Below are positions 1 to 5,534 of a stretch of DNA of 5,534 nucleotides, piece by piece. The position numbers and the translations under genes were made by a program. The notes under the pieces were generated by a model. The model saw only the letters and a program-made list of their open reading frames with translations, was not told the origin of the DNA and searched no databases. The DNA lies in the NCBI GenBank assembly GCA_934699065.1, contig CAKUWD010000188.1, forward strand, positions 1-5,534, in the 5' to 3' direction. The DNA is from an uncultured Treponema sp. GTDB lineage: Bacteria; Spirochaetota; Spirochaetia; Treponematales; Treponemataceae. Each line of letters begins with the position of its first letter. Position 1 is the first letter of the stretch.

Positions 1-1
1 C

Positions 2-37
2 AGGGCTATGGAAGCCGTTGGAGGTATAAATGGCTAA
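2..37 (+). CDS. Possible 3' end of an upstream operon gene (frame uncertain)
   Basis: The bases before the subunit I gene are probably the tail of another gene, because the I start codon follows with no room for a promoter. All three plus frames are open at the left edge. One frame reads RAMEAVGGING and stops with TAA at 35-37, overlapping the I start by 8 bases; its codons (GAA, GCC, GTT, GGA, GGT) resemble those of the neighbours, so I prefer it. A second reads GLWKPLEV and stops with TAA at 27-29, exactly abutting the ATG, but uses the locally rare CTA. The third runs to TGA at 49-51. By analogy with related operons the gene could encode subunit C or a G/H stalk subunit, but these few residues cannot show that. 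Confidence 0.3.
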   Translation, partial: RAMEAVGGING

Positions 38-2027
38 AACTGCAGAAATGAAGCTTCTTGAACTTATGGTTCTTAAGAATGATATTTCAGCTGTAATTGA
101 ATATATAGGTAAAAAAGAGAATTTTCAGTTTCAGTCAAAGTTGAAGGACTCAGCTGCAAAAGATGCAGAAGGTGAAGAATCATTAAATATTGATTCTCAG
201 TTTTATGACAGTCTTTCAAAGGCTTATACAGAACTTGGTTATGATTCTTCTCTTGCAGGAATTAAAGATTGCAGTGCACCTCGCGATGAAGACCGTAAAA
301 AGGCTGCAGATATTATTGCCGCATATACAGATTTAAAAACAAGAATTGCAGATGCAACAGATGAGGCTCACAAAGTAAACGACGCTTATAAAGAAGCAAT
401 GGCCTTTTCGAATCTTAAGGTTTCGTATTCTGAGCTTGAGCATCTTTCCTTTCTGTCTCTTCGCATCGGCCGCATTCCGGAAAATCAGTATGAAGATTTG
501 AAAGACCGACTCGAAGGTTCTGCGGTTGTAATTAAACTTGGAAATGATTCTTCTCATGTACTTGTTGCTTCTTCAAAAAAAGGCCGCTTTGCCCTTGATG
601 CTGAACTTAAAAATCATAACTTTGTTGAACTTGAAGTTCCGGCAGATTTTAAGGGGGTTCCTGAATCAGCTTTGAAGGGGCTTGAAGAAAAGAAAGCAGA
701 AGCTGATAAAAATCTCGAAGAGCTTATTACTGAAAAATCTAATTTTGCAGAAACTCATCAGGCTCAGATAGAAAAACTCCTGGGTAGTTTTACTATTGCT
801 GTTCAGATTGAAGATGTTACCCGCCGTCTGGAATCAACTGAACTTGTTTACCGTATCACCGGATGGATTCCTGCAAGCGAAACTGAAAACTATATGAAGG
901 GGCTGGACGAACTTACTGAGGGACGGATTGCAATTCGTGCTTATGAGCCTTTTGAAGTTCCTTCTGTTATGTCTGGAAAGGAGCAGGTTCCTGTAAAGCT
1001 TAAGCATGGTAAATTTGTAAAGAGCTTTGAGAGAATGATTTTCTCTTACGGATCTCCTGTTTATGGCGCAATCGACCCGACCCCTTTTGTTGCAGTCTTC
1101 TTTACAATTCTTTTTGGAATTATGTTTGGAGATTTTGGTCAGGGCCTCTTCTTTGTTCTTTTTGGAATCCTGATGTTGTGCAATGTAATAAAAGTTGGCG
1201 GCTGGAATAAGTTTGCCCCGATTTTCATGGCTATAGGTATTTCAAGTTCAATTATGGGACTTTTGACCGGTGAATTCTTTGGAACAGAAACTGTTCTTGA
1301 GCCGTTTGCCGAATGGGTAACAGGACTTTTCGGAACCCCTCGTGCTCCTATTTTGAAGTTAATGCCGTCTGCAGATCCTAAATCAATTTACGTTATGTTT
1401 GGTGTTTTTGGTGTTGCTGTTGCAATCGGATTTGTAATTAATACCTGCGGACTTGTTTTGAATATCATAAATAATCTTGGACGAAAGCGTTTTGCAGAAG
1501 CTCTGCTTGGTAAAAACGGACTTGCAGGTGCTGTCTTCTTCTGGTATGTAATTGCGCTTGTTTTACGCATTGTTCTTGCAAAGCATACAGTTGCTGCTTA
1601 TGACATTATCATAATTCTTGTTTCGCTTTTCTTTGCTGCCTTTGCAGAACCTTTTGAGCGGGCAATGAATCACGAAAAACCTTTGTTTGAAAACGGCTTT
1701 GGTACTTATGTAATTTCTGGTGCAGTTGAACTGATAGAGGTTGTTTCCGGCTATCTTTCAAACACCGTAAGTTTTGTGCGTGTTGGAGCTTTTGCTCTTT
1801 CTCATGCAGTTTTGAATTTTACAATTCTTACGCTTACAGAGATGGTAGGCGGACCGGGAAGTATCGGCGGAATTGTAGTTTTAATTGCCGGAAACGCACT
1901 TATTATTGTGCTGGAAGGAATGATTGTTGCAATTCAGGTAATACGTCTTCAGTATTACGAATTCTTCAGCAAGTTCTTCCATGAAACTGGTAAAGAATTC
2001 AAACCATTTAAGTTTGAGGTAAAATAA
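30..2027 (+). CDS. ntpI: V-type ATP synthase subunit I (membrane stator, a-subunit/116-kDa family)
   Basis: This is the 665-residue membrane stator that carries the ion half-channels beside the rotor ring and anchors the peripheral stalks. The length is normal for the bacterial family. Residues 1 to about 335 are a soluble arm with charged, probably coiled-coil stretches near 90-125 and 218-245; the rest is membrane-embedded with about seven or eight helices. The boundary carries the family signature SPVYGAIDPTPF (342-353), followed by a glycine-rich first helix ending in GDFGQG (367-372). Near the end, YLSNTVSFVRVGAF contains R584, matching the essential channel arginine (yeast Vph1 R735). 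R639 in VIRLQYYEFFSKF matches the second arginine (R799). E567 and E570 precede the R584 helix. The ATG is supported by GGAGG at 20-24, five bases upstream. The C terminus is complete, and a palindrome begins two bases after the stop. The family is certain; the coupling ion is not determined by this protein. Confidence 0.97.
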   Translation: MAKTAEMKLLELMVLKNDISAVIEYIGKKENFQFQSKLKDSAAKDAEGEESLNIDSQFYDSLSKAYTELGYDSSLAGIKDCSAPRDEDRKKAADIIAAYTDLKTRIADATDEAHKVNDAYKEAMAFSNLKVSYSELEHLSFLSLRIGRIPENQYEDLKDRLEGSAVVIKLGNDSSHVLVASSKKGRFALDAELKNHNFVELEVPADFKGVPESALKGLEEKKAEADKNLEELITEKSNFAETHQAQIEKLLGSFTIAVQIEDVTRRLESTELVYRITGWIPASETENYMKGLDELTEGRIAIRAYEPFEVPSVMSGKEQVPVKLKHGKFVKSFERMIFSYGSPVYGAIDPTPFVAVFFTILFGIMFGDFGQGLFFVLFGILMLCNVIKVGGWNKFAPIFMAIGISSSIMGLLTGEFFGTETVLEPFAEWVTGLFGTPRAPILKLMPSADPKSIYVMFGVFGVAVAIGFVINTCGLVLNIINNLGRKRFAEALLGKNGLAGAVFFWYVIALVLRIVLAKHTVAAYDIIIILVSLFFAAFAEPFERAMNHEKPLFENGFGTYVISGAVELIEVVSGYLSNTVSFVRVGAFALSHAVLNFTILTLTEMVGGPGSIGGIVVLIAGNALIIVLEGMIVAIQVIRLQYYEFFSKFFHETGKEFKPFKFEVK

Positions 2028-2029
2028 GC

Positions 2030-2054
2030 GGTGGTTGAGCTTGTCGAAACCACC
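2030..2054. repeat. REP-like palindrome between subunits I and K
   Basis: Perfect 7-base arms GGTGGTT (2030-2036) and AACCACC (2048-2054) flank an 11-base loop, GAGCTTGTCGA. The stem would be stable in RNA, with five G-C pairs out of seven. No T-run follows, so it is not a typical intrinsic terminator and the operon should read through. The core TTGAGCTTGTCGAA resembles a palindromic motif that recurs between genes in many bacterial genomes; that is recalled knowledge and only one copy is visible here. It fills over half of the 47-base I-K gap and ends 7 bases before the ribosome site of K. Confidence 0.75.
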
Positions 2055-2061
2055 TTGCTAT

Positions 2062-2068
2062 AAAGGAG
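2062..2068 (+). promoter_or_regulatory. Strong ribosome binding site for subunit K
   Basis: AAAGGAG lies 6 bases before the ATG at 2075. It is the ribosome site of the most highly needed subunit of the complex, and it sits 7 bases downstream of the palindrome, outside the stem, so the hairpin should leave it accessible. Confidence 0.8.
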
Positions 2069-2074
2069 TTCGTT

Positions 2075-2374
2075 ATGAAAAAGAGAATTTTATCTTTTAT
2101 CACTTTACTTGCTGGCAGTGCTATGCTCTTCGCTGAAGATGCCGCTGCAGCTTCTGCTGCTTCTGCTGGTGCTATGAAATATCTTGCAGCTGCTATTGCC
2201 GTAGGTCTTGCTTGTATTGCCGGTGGTATGGCAGTAGGAAAAATTGGTGCTGCTGCTATGGGCGCAATGAGCGAGAATCCAGAGCTTTCTGGAAAGGCAC
2301 TTCCTTTCGTAGGTCTTGCAGAAGGTGTTTGTCTTTGGGGTATGCTCGTTGGAGTTCTTATTCTTTTCAAATAA
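2075..2374 (+). CDS. ntpK: V-type ATP synthase subunit K (proteolipid c subunit, single hairpin with leader)
   Basis: This 99-residue proteolipid forms the membrane rotor ring that carries ions past subunit I. Residues 1-20 look like a signal peptide: basic MKKR, a hydrophobic core, and a possible cleavage after LFA before E21-D22. An Ala/Ser-rich spacer (23-33) follows. Then come two membrane helices: about 36-64, glycine-rich with G44, G50, G51, G55, G58 and G63, and about 75-98. A short polar loop, SENPELSGK (66-74), joins them and resembles the rotor-contact loop of c subunits. The ion-binding carboxylate is E83 in GLAEGVCLWG. Many bacterial V-type K subunits are about 140-160 residues with two fused hairpins; this one has a single hairpin like F-type c and some A-type c subunits. 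The whole protein has no Gln, and no Thr in either hairpin helix, so the classic Na+ ligands are not evident. K56 lies in the first helix. It starts 47 bases after I. Confidence 0.95.
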   Translation: MKKRILSFITLLAGSAMLFAEDAAAASAASAGAMKYLAAAIAVGLACIAGGMAVGKIGAAAMGAMSENPELSGKALPFVGLAEGVCLWGMLVGVLILFK

Positions 2375-2389
2375 AAAGAGCGGAACAAC

Positions 2390-2404
2390 AGGTAACCTGA
2401 TTTG
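2390..2404 (+). promoter_or_regulatory. Weak ribosome site and TTG start of subunit F
   Basis: The F frame has a TAA at 2393-2395, so the start must lie after it. The only plausible start that keeps the conserved N-terminal strand KFYIIGE is TTG at 2402-2404. The best Shine-Dalgarno match is a short AGG at 2390-2392, 9 bases upstream, inside the 11-base palindrome CAGGTAACCTG (2389-2399). Translation of F is therefore probably less efficient than that of its neighbours, or depends on ribosomes arriving from K. Confidence 0.6.
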
Positions 2405-2734
2405 AAATTTTATATTATTGGCGAACGCGAATTAGTTCTTGCTTTTAAGCTGACAGGAATTGAAGGTTGTGCGGCCGAAACCAGAGCCGAAGTTCTGGAT
2501 GCATTTAACCGCGTGACTGGAAAGGGTGGAATTGTAAATGTTCCATCTGGTGAGATTCCCCGTGTGCTCATTTTAACGGAGCAGGCAGCCAGTCAGATTG
2601 AAGACGAGGAAATCGCGTGGCAGAAAACAGGAAAATTTCCTCTGATTGTAGAAGTGCCCGGTTTGAATGGTCATCTCAAGGGTAAAAAGACTCTTTCTGA
2701 TGCTATAAAAGAAGCCGTTGGTGTTGAGGTTTGA
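2402..2734 (+). CDS. atpF: V-type ATP synthase subunit F (central stalk)
   Basis: This is a 110-residue protein of the ATP-synt_F family (NtpG/AtpF/Vma7), a small Rossmann-like subunit that binds subunit D on the central rotor shaft and affects activity of the A/B head. The N-terminal strand and helix FYIIGERELVLAFKLTGIEG (about 3-22) fit the family pattern of a hydrophobic strand, then a GD/GE turn, then a Gly- or Ala-F-[RK]-L-x-G helix. The middle strand VLILTE (residues about 55-60) and PLIVEVPG (about 80-87), followed by KKTLSDAIKEAVGV, are typical of the family. Length is normal at about 100-110. The start is TTG, fixed by an upstream in-frame stop at 2393-2395. It lies 27 bases after K and 8 bases before E. 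In Enterococcus and Thermus this gene usually comes after E and C; here it precedes E and no C gene is present. Confidence 0.93.
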   Translation: MKFYIIGERELVLAFKLTGIEGCAAETRAEVLDAFNRVTGKGGIVNVPSGEIPRVLILTEQAASQIEDEEIAWQKTGKFPLIVEVPGLNGHLKGKKTLSDAIKEAVGVEV

Positions 2735-2736
2735 GG
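2733..2736 (+). promoter_or_regulatory. Ribosome binding site that sets the subunit E start
   Basis: GAGG, overlapping the F stop codon TGA (2732-2734), lies 6 bases before the ATG at 2743. This favours the ATG over the in-frame TTG at 2731-2733, which would add four residues (MRCR), overlap the F stop, and place this ribosome site inside the gene. Overlap with the F stop suggests translational coupling. Confidence 0.75.
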
Positions 2737-2742
2737 TGTAGA

Positions 2743-3369
2743 ATGCAGGAATTACGATCTACAGATATACTTGATAAAGAGATTCAGGCGGATGCCCGCA
2801 AAAAAGCGGAGCGTATGCTGGCAAAAACAGACTCAGAATGTGAGAAGCTGCTTGCCTCAGTTGAATCAGATATAGAAAAAGCCGCCAAAGAAAAACAGCA
2901 GTTCTTTGCACACAAGCTTGAAGCTTTTGAAAAAGACCGCATGGCCGTTGTGCCTCTCGAAAAGGAACGTTTTAAGGTTTCTTTTATTCAGAATGCTGTT
3001 ATACAGAATATCAATAAATATCTGGAAGGGCTTTCAGAAGAAAAACGACTTGCTCTAGTGGCACGTGAGTTTGATTCAGGTGTTAAAACAGAACTCAGTC
3101 TCAATGCTTATGTATACGGTTTTTCTCTTTCTGCTGCAAAAAAGTTTTTGACAGATAAAATTGGCAGCAAACTTCTTTCTGTAAAAGAAACAAAATTCGG
3201 TGCAGTAATTCTCGAAGACGATATTGGCCTTGCAAAACCAGAAGGAATCATCCTTGAATCAGAAGATAAGAATTTCCGCTGCCGCCTTACTTTAAATGAA
3301 GTGATTGAAAAACTGCTCGATACAAACCGTGCAGATCTTTCAGCCACCTTGTTTGGAGGTGACTTATGA
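2743..3369 (+). CDS. atpE: V-type ATP synthase subunit E (peripheral stalk)
   Basis: This 208-residue protein is the E subunit of the outer stalk. With a G/H partner it forms a long coiled coil that holds the A3B3 head still against rotor torque. Residues 1 to about 75 are highly charged, with Ala, Lys and Glu in helical patterns and EIQADARKKAERML near the start, as expected for the coiled coil. The C-terminal domain (about 100-208) carries the family features: GIILESED (168-175), then FRCRLTLNEVIEKL (178-191), and the ending LSATLFGG. The usual family length is roughly 185-210. Overall similarity within this family is low, so the call rests on pattern, length and context; all three agree. 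An in-frame TTG at 2731 would give 212 residues, but the ribosome site favours ATG 2743. The stop overlaps the start of A (ATGA, 3366-3369). The partner G/H gene is not in the window. Confidence 0.9.
   Translation: MQELRSTDILDKEIQADARKKAERMLAKTDSECEKLLASVESDIEKAAKEKQQFFAHKLEAFEKDRMAVVPLEKERFKVSFIQNAVIQNINKYLEGLSEEKRLALVAREFDSGVKTELSLNAYVYGFSLSAAKKFLTDKIGSKLLSVKETKFGAVILEDDIGLAKPEGIILESEDKNFRCRLTLNEVIEKLLDTNRADLSATLFGGDL
3355..3362 (+). promoter_or_regulatory. Strong ribosome binding site for subunit A, inside the end of E
   Basis: GGAGGTGA is a near-complete Shine-Dalgarno match embedded in the codons for the final FGGD residues of E. Its GGAGG core ends 6 bases before the ATG at 3366. With the ATGA stop/start overlap it predicts efficient, coupled translation of A. 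Confidence 0.8.
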
Positions 3370-5123
3370 TAGAAGGAAAAATTACCCGCATTTCCGGTCC
3401 TATTGTTTATGCAGAAGGACTCGACGGCTGCGGTCTTTATGATGTAGTTGATGTAGGTGAGAAAAAACTCATCGGTGAAATTATCCTCCAGAACAAGGGA
3501 AATGCAACTATTCAGGTTTACGAGGAAGACACTGGTATGCACATTGGCGAAAAGGTTGTGTGTACCCAGCGACCTCTTTCTCTTCGCCTTGGTCCTGGAG
3601 TAGTTGGAAATATTTATGATGGTATTCAGCGTCCTCTTAAAGCCATGTATGAGCATTCGGGCGGCTTTCTTTTGCCTGGAGAACGCACTCAGCCTTTGGA
3701 CGAAAGTAAGTTATGGCATTTTGATGCAACTGAAGGTGTGGGAGAGGGAAGTCCAATTAAACCTGGCATGGTGCTTGGAACCGTAAAAGAAACTGAATCT
3801 ATTACAGAAAAAATTATGGTACCGCCGACTATTCGTGGACGTTCTCTTAAGAGCTTCAAAGGCAGCGGCGACTATACTGTAAACGACGTGATTGCTACCA
3901 CAGAACTTGATGAAGAAATCCAGCTGGCTCAGTACTGGCCTGTTCGTAAGCCTCGTCCTTATGCTGAAAAGCTTGGAGTTACTGAGCCTCTTATTACCGG
4001 CCAGCGTGTAATCGACGTTTTTTTCCCTTTGAGTAAGGGCGGTACTGCCGCTATTCCTGGCGGCTTTGGAACTGGAAAAACAATGACTCAGCATGCCGTT
4101 GCAAAATGGTGTGATGCAGACTTAATCGTATATATCGGATGCGGTGAACGCGGAAACGAAATGACAGAGGTACTCACCGAGTTCCCTGAACTTATTGACC
4201 CGCGAACCGGCCGCTCAATCATGGAGCGAACCATCCTTATTGCAAATACTTCGAACATGCCGGTTGCGGCGCGAGAAGTTTCCCTTTATTCGGGAATCAC
4301 TCTTGCAGAATATTTCCGCGATATGGGTATGCATGTTGCAATCATGGCAGACTCAACTTCCCGCTGGGCCGAGGCTCTTCGTGAGCTTTCAGGTCGTATG
4401 GAAGAAATGCCTGCCGAAGAAGGTTTCCCGGCATACCTTCCAACCCGCCTTGCTTCATTCTACGAACGTGCAGGCCGTGTAATTTCCCTCGAAGGCCAGG
4501 AAGGTTCAGTTTCTGTAATTGGTGCGGTTTCGCCTCCGGGTGGTGACTTTTCTGAGCCTGTTACTCAGCATACAAAACGCTTTATCCGCTGTTTCTGGGC
4601 ACTCGACCGCGAGCTTGCAAATGCCCGTCATTATCCTGCTATCGGTTGGATCGATTCTTACTCTGAATATGCAGATGAAGTTCGTGACTGGTGGGAAGTT
4701 CATAATCCTCTCTGGGGAAGTCTGCGCCAGGAAGCGCTGGAACTTTTGAAAAATGAAAACCGCCTTCAGCAGATTGTCCGCCTTATCGGTCCGGATGCTC
4801 TGCCAGACAGTGAACGCCTTGTTTTGAGGGTTGCCGAGATGATAAAGAACGGCTTCCTTCAGCAGAATGCTTTTGATGATATTGATAAGTATTGTTCAAC
4901 AGATAAGCAGATTGCAATTCTTGAATTGATGATGAATTATTACAAGAGGGCTGCAGCCTGTATTAAGGCCGGAGCAACTCTTTCTCAGGTTGTTGCACTT
5001 CCAGTTTGTGATGAAATTGTCCGAATCAAAATGGTTTATAAAAACGAAGAGATGGACAAAATCAACGAAATCAAAAATCATCTTGATTCGCAGATCAGCG
5101 AAGTTGAGCGCTTGTACAGGTAG
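3366..5123 (+). CDS. atpA: V-type ATP synthase subunit A (catalytic alpha chain)
   Basis: This 585-residue protein is the catalytic subunit of the A3B3 head, hydrolysing or making ATP; the length is normal (about 580-595). The N-terminal barrel starts GKITRISGPIV (4-14). The bulge domain specific to V/A-type A chains lies around 110-190 and separates A from the shorter B. The P-loop is GGFGTGKT (232-239) with K238. The catalytic glutamate is E261 with R262 in GCGERGNE (258-265). The Walker B strand ends at D329 in MADSTSRWAEAL. The segments EEGFPAYLPTRLASFYERAGR (about 350-372) and SPPGGDFSEP (389-398) are family hallmarks. The helical C-terminal domain runs from about 445. The common P-loop form in this family is GPFGSGKT, so GGFGTGKT is a mild variant that still fits the GxxxxGK[ST] rule. 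The gene overlaps E by four bases and ends nine bases before B. No frameshift or missing catalytic residue is seen. Confidence 0.98.
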   Translation: MIEGKITRISGPIVYAEGLDGCGLYDVVDVGEKKLIGEIILQNKGNATIQVYEEDTGMHIGEKVVCTQRPLSLRLGPGVVGNIYDGIQRPLKAMYEHSGGFLLPGERTQPLDESKLWHFDATEGVGEGSPIKPGMVLGTVKETESITEKIMVPPTIRGRSLKSFKGSGDYTVNDVIATTELDEEIQLAQYWPVRKPRPYAEKLGVTEPLITGQRVIDVFFPLSKGGTAAIPGGFGTGKTMTQHAVAKWCDADLIVYIGCGERGNEMTEVLTEFPELIDPRTGRSIMERTILIANTSNMPVAAREVSLYSGITLAEYFRDMGMHVAIMADSTSRWAEALRELSGRMEEMPAEEGFPAYLPTRLASFYERAGRVISLEGQEGSVSVIGAVSPPGGDFSEPVTQHTKRFIRCFWALDRELANARHYPAIGWIDSYSEYADEVRDWWEVHNPLWGSLRQEALELLKNENRLQQIVRLIGPDALPDSERLVLRVAEMIKNGFLQQNAFDDIDKYCSTDKQIAILELMMNYYKRAAACIKAGATLSQVVALPVCDEIVRIKMVYKNEEMDKINEIKNHLDSQISEVERLYR

Positions 5124-5127
5124 GAGG
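5122..5127 (+). promoter_or_regulatory. Ribosome binding site for subunit B
   Basis: AGGAGG overlaps the A stop codon TAG (5121-5123) and lies 5 bases before the ATG at 5133. It fixes the B start and couples A and B, which are needed in equal numbers. Confidence 0.8.
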
Positions 5128-5132
5128 ACGAA

Positions 5133-5534
5133 ATGAAAGGTGTAGAATATCGTGGAGTTACTTCTGTAGACGGACCAATCGTTGTCCTCAAGCGAACTGA
5201 AAATGTTTTTTATAATGAAACTGTCTGTGTACGCGACCGCCTTGGCGAAAAACGTACAGGTAAAGTTGTAGATATTTCTGATGAAGCAGTTGTTGTTCAG
5301 ATTTTCGGAAGCACAACAGGTCTGGATCTGGACGAGGCAACTTTCGAGTTTTTGGACGAGCCTCTTGAACTGCGTGTAGGTGAAGGACTGCTTGGACGCG
5401 TTTTCAATGGACTTGGAAAGCCTATCGATGGATATCCGGAAATTATTTCCAGCGAAAAACGCAATGTAAACGGAAACCCAATGAATCCTTATGCGCGAAT
5501 CTATCCGCGCGATTTTATTCAGACAGGAATTTCT
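5133..5534 (+). CDS. atpB: V-type ATP synthase subunit B (beta chain), 5' part, cut by the window end
   Basis: The first 134 codons of the non-catalytic nucleotide-binding subunit of the A3B3 head are present; the frame is open to the last base. Full-length members are about 430-480 residues, so roughly 30% is visible. The N-terminal barrel begins EYRGVTSVDGPIVVLKRTENVFYNE. The signature GRVFNGLGKPIDGYPEI (about 89-105) is followed by NGNPMNPYARIYPRDFIQTGIS (113-134), a strong family match. B lacks the bulge domain of A, and the sequence here runs directly from the barrel to the nucleotide-binding domain, so this is B rather than a second A. The residue that completes the catalytic site from B (an arginine) lies beyond the window. 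The start is ATG with AGGAGG upstream, nine bases after A. Subunit D is the expected next gene but cannot be seen. Confidence 0.96.
   Translation, partial: MKGVEYRGVTSVDGPIVVLKRTENVFYNETVCVRDRLGEKRTGKVVDISDEAVVVQIFGSTTGLDLDEATFEFLDEPLELRVGEGLLGRVFNGLGKPIDGYPEIISSEKRNVNGNPMNPYARIYPRDFIQTGIS

Noticed and set aside
11..21. The word GAAGCCGTTGG shared with 2711-2721 near the end of F
   Set aside because: An 11-base match of common codons (Glu-Ala-Val-Gly) with no extension. It mildly supports the EAVGG reading at the left edge but is not evidence of a duplicated gene.
2030..2060. Intrinsic terminator between I and K
   Set aside because: The stem is followed by TTGCTATAAA, not a run of T, and essential subunits of the same complex lie downstream on the same strand.
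2035..2064. Promoter-like TTGAGC, 18-base spacer, TATAAA before K
   Set aside because: Transcription would start near 2071, after the AAAGGAG ribosome site, leaving a 4-base leader with no ribosome site. The boxes also overlap the palindrome, which explains the TTGAGC.
2125..2172. GCT/TCT-rich tract in K as a slippage repeat
   Set aside because: The tract mixes GCC, GCT, GCA, TCT and GGT codons, so it is an Ala/Ser-rich linker rather than a true tandem repeat.
2008..2388. Minus-strand open frame of 126 codons over K
   Set aside because: It is Ala/Pro-rich and antisense to a clear proteolipid gene. Its WFRQAQPP segment is just the palindrome translated. No sign of an independent gene.
2731..2742. 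TTG at 2731 as the start of subunit E
   Set aside because: It overlaps the F stop and has no ribosome site at proper spacing, whereas ATG 2743 has GAGG six bases upstream.
3108..3656. Minus-strand open frame of 182 codons over the E-A junction
   Set aside because: It lies antisense to two well-supported genes with no recognisable domain; the length is explained by codon bias of the opposite strand.

Overview
The window is a dense, single-strand block of genes for a rotary V/A-type (vacuolar/archaeal-type) ATPase, as found in bacteria that acquired this enzyme. Read on the plus strand, the genes are: membrane stator subunit I (30-2027), proteolipid rotor subunit K (2075-2374), central-stalk subunit F (2402-2734, TTG start), peripheral-stalk subunit E (2743-3369), catalytic subunit A (3366-5123), and the first 134 codons of subunit B (5133 to the window end). 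A few bases at the left edge probably belong to the end of another gene of the same operon. There is no gene-free stretch over 50 bases.

The most likely host is a spirochaete of the Treponema type. This is an inference from the AT-leaning codon use, the bacterial V-type ATPase with a short proteolipid, the gene order I-K-F-E-A-B, and a TTGAGCTTGTCGAA-centred palindrome of the kind scattered through many genomes, including treponemes as I recall. No phylogenetic marker is present, so genus-level placement is tentative.

The genes form one transcription unit. The gaps are 47, 27 and 8 bases, then a 4-base ATGA overlap between E and A, then 9 bases before B. Strong GGAGG-like ribosome sites precede I, K, E, A and B; F has a weak one and a TTG start. 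No convincing internal promoter or terminator was found. The widest gap, between I and K, holds a 25-base inverted repeat with perfect 7-base arms. It is the only non-coding structure of note.

Together the products build the machine: A and B form the nucleotide-binding head, F sits on the central rotor shaft, E is in the outer stalk, K forms the membrane rotor ring and I carries the ion half-channels. Subunit D, subunit C and a stalk partner of E (G/H) are not in the window. The core motifs visible here (P-loop, catalytic Glu, channel Arg, ring Glu) are intact, so the enzyme looks functional. Direction (ATP synthesis or ion pumping) cannot be read from the sequence. I see no new biological system. 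The points worth a second look are the palindrome, the secreted-looking single-hairpin proteolipid, and the gene order lacking a C gene between K and A.
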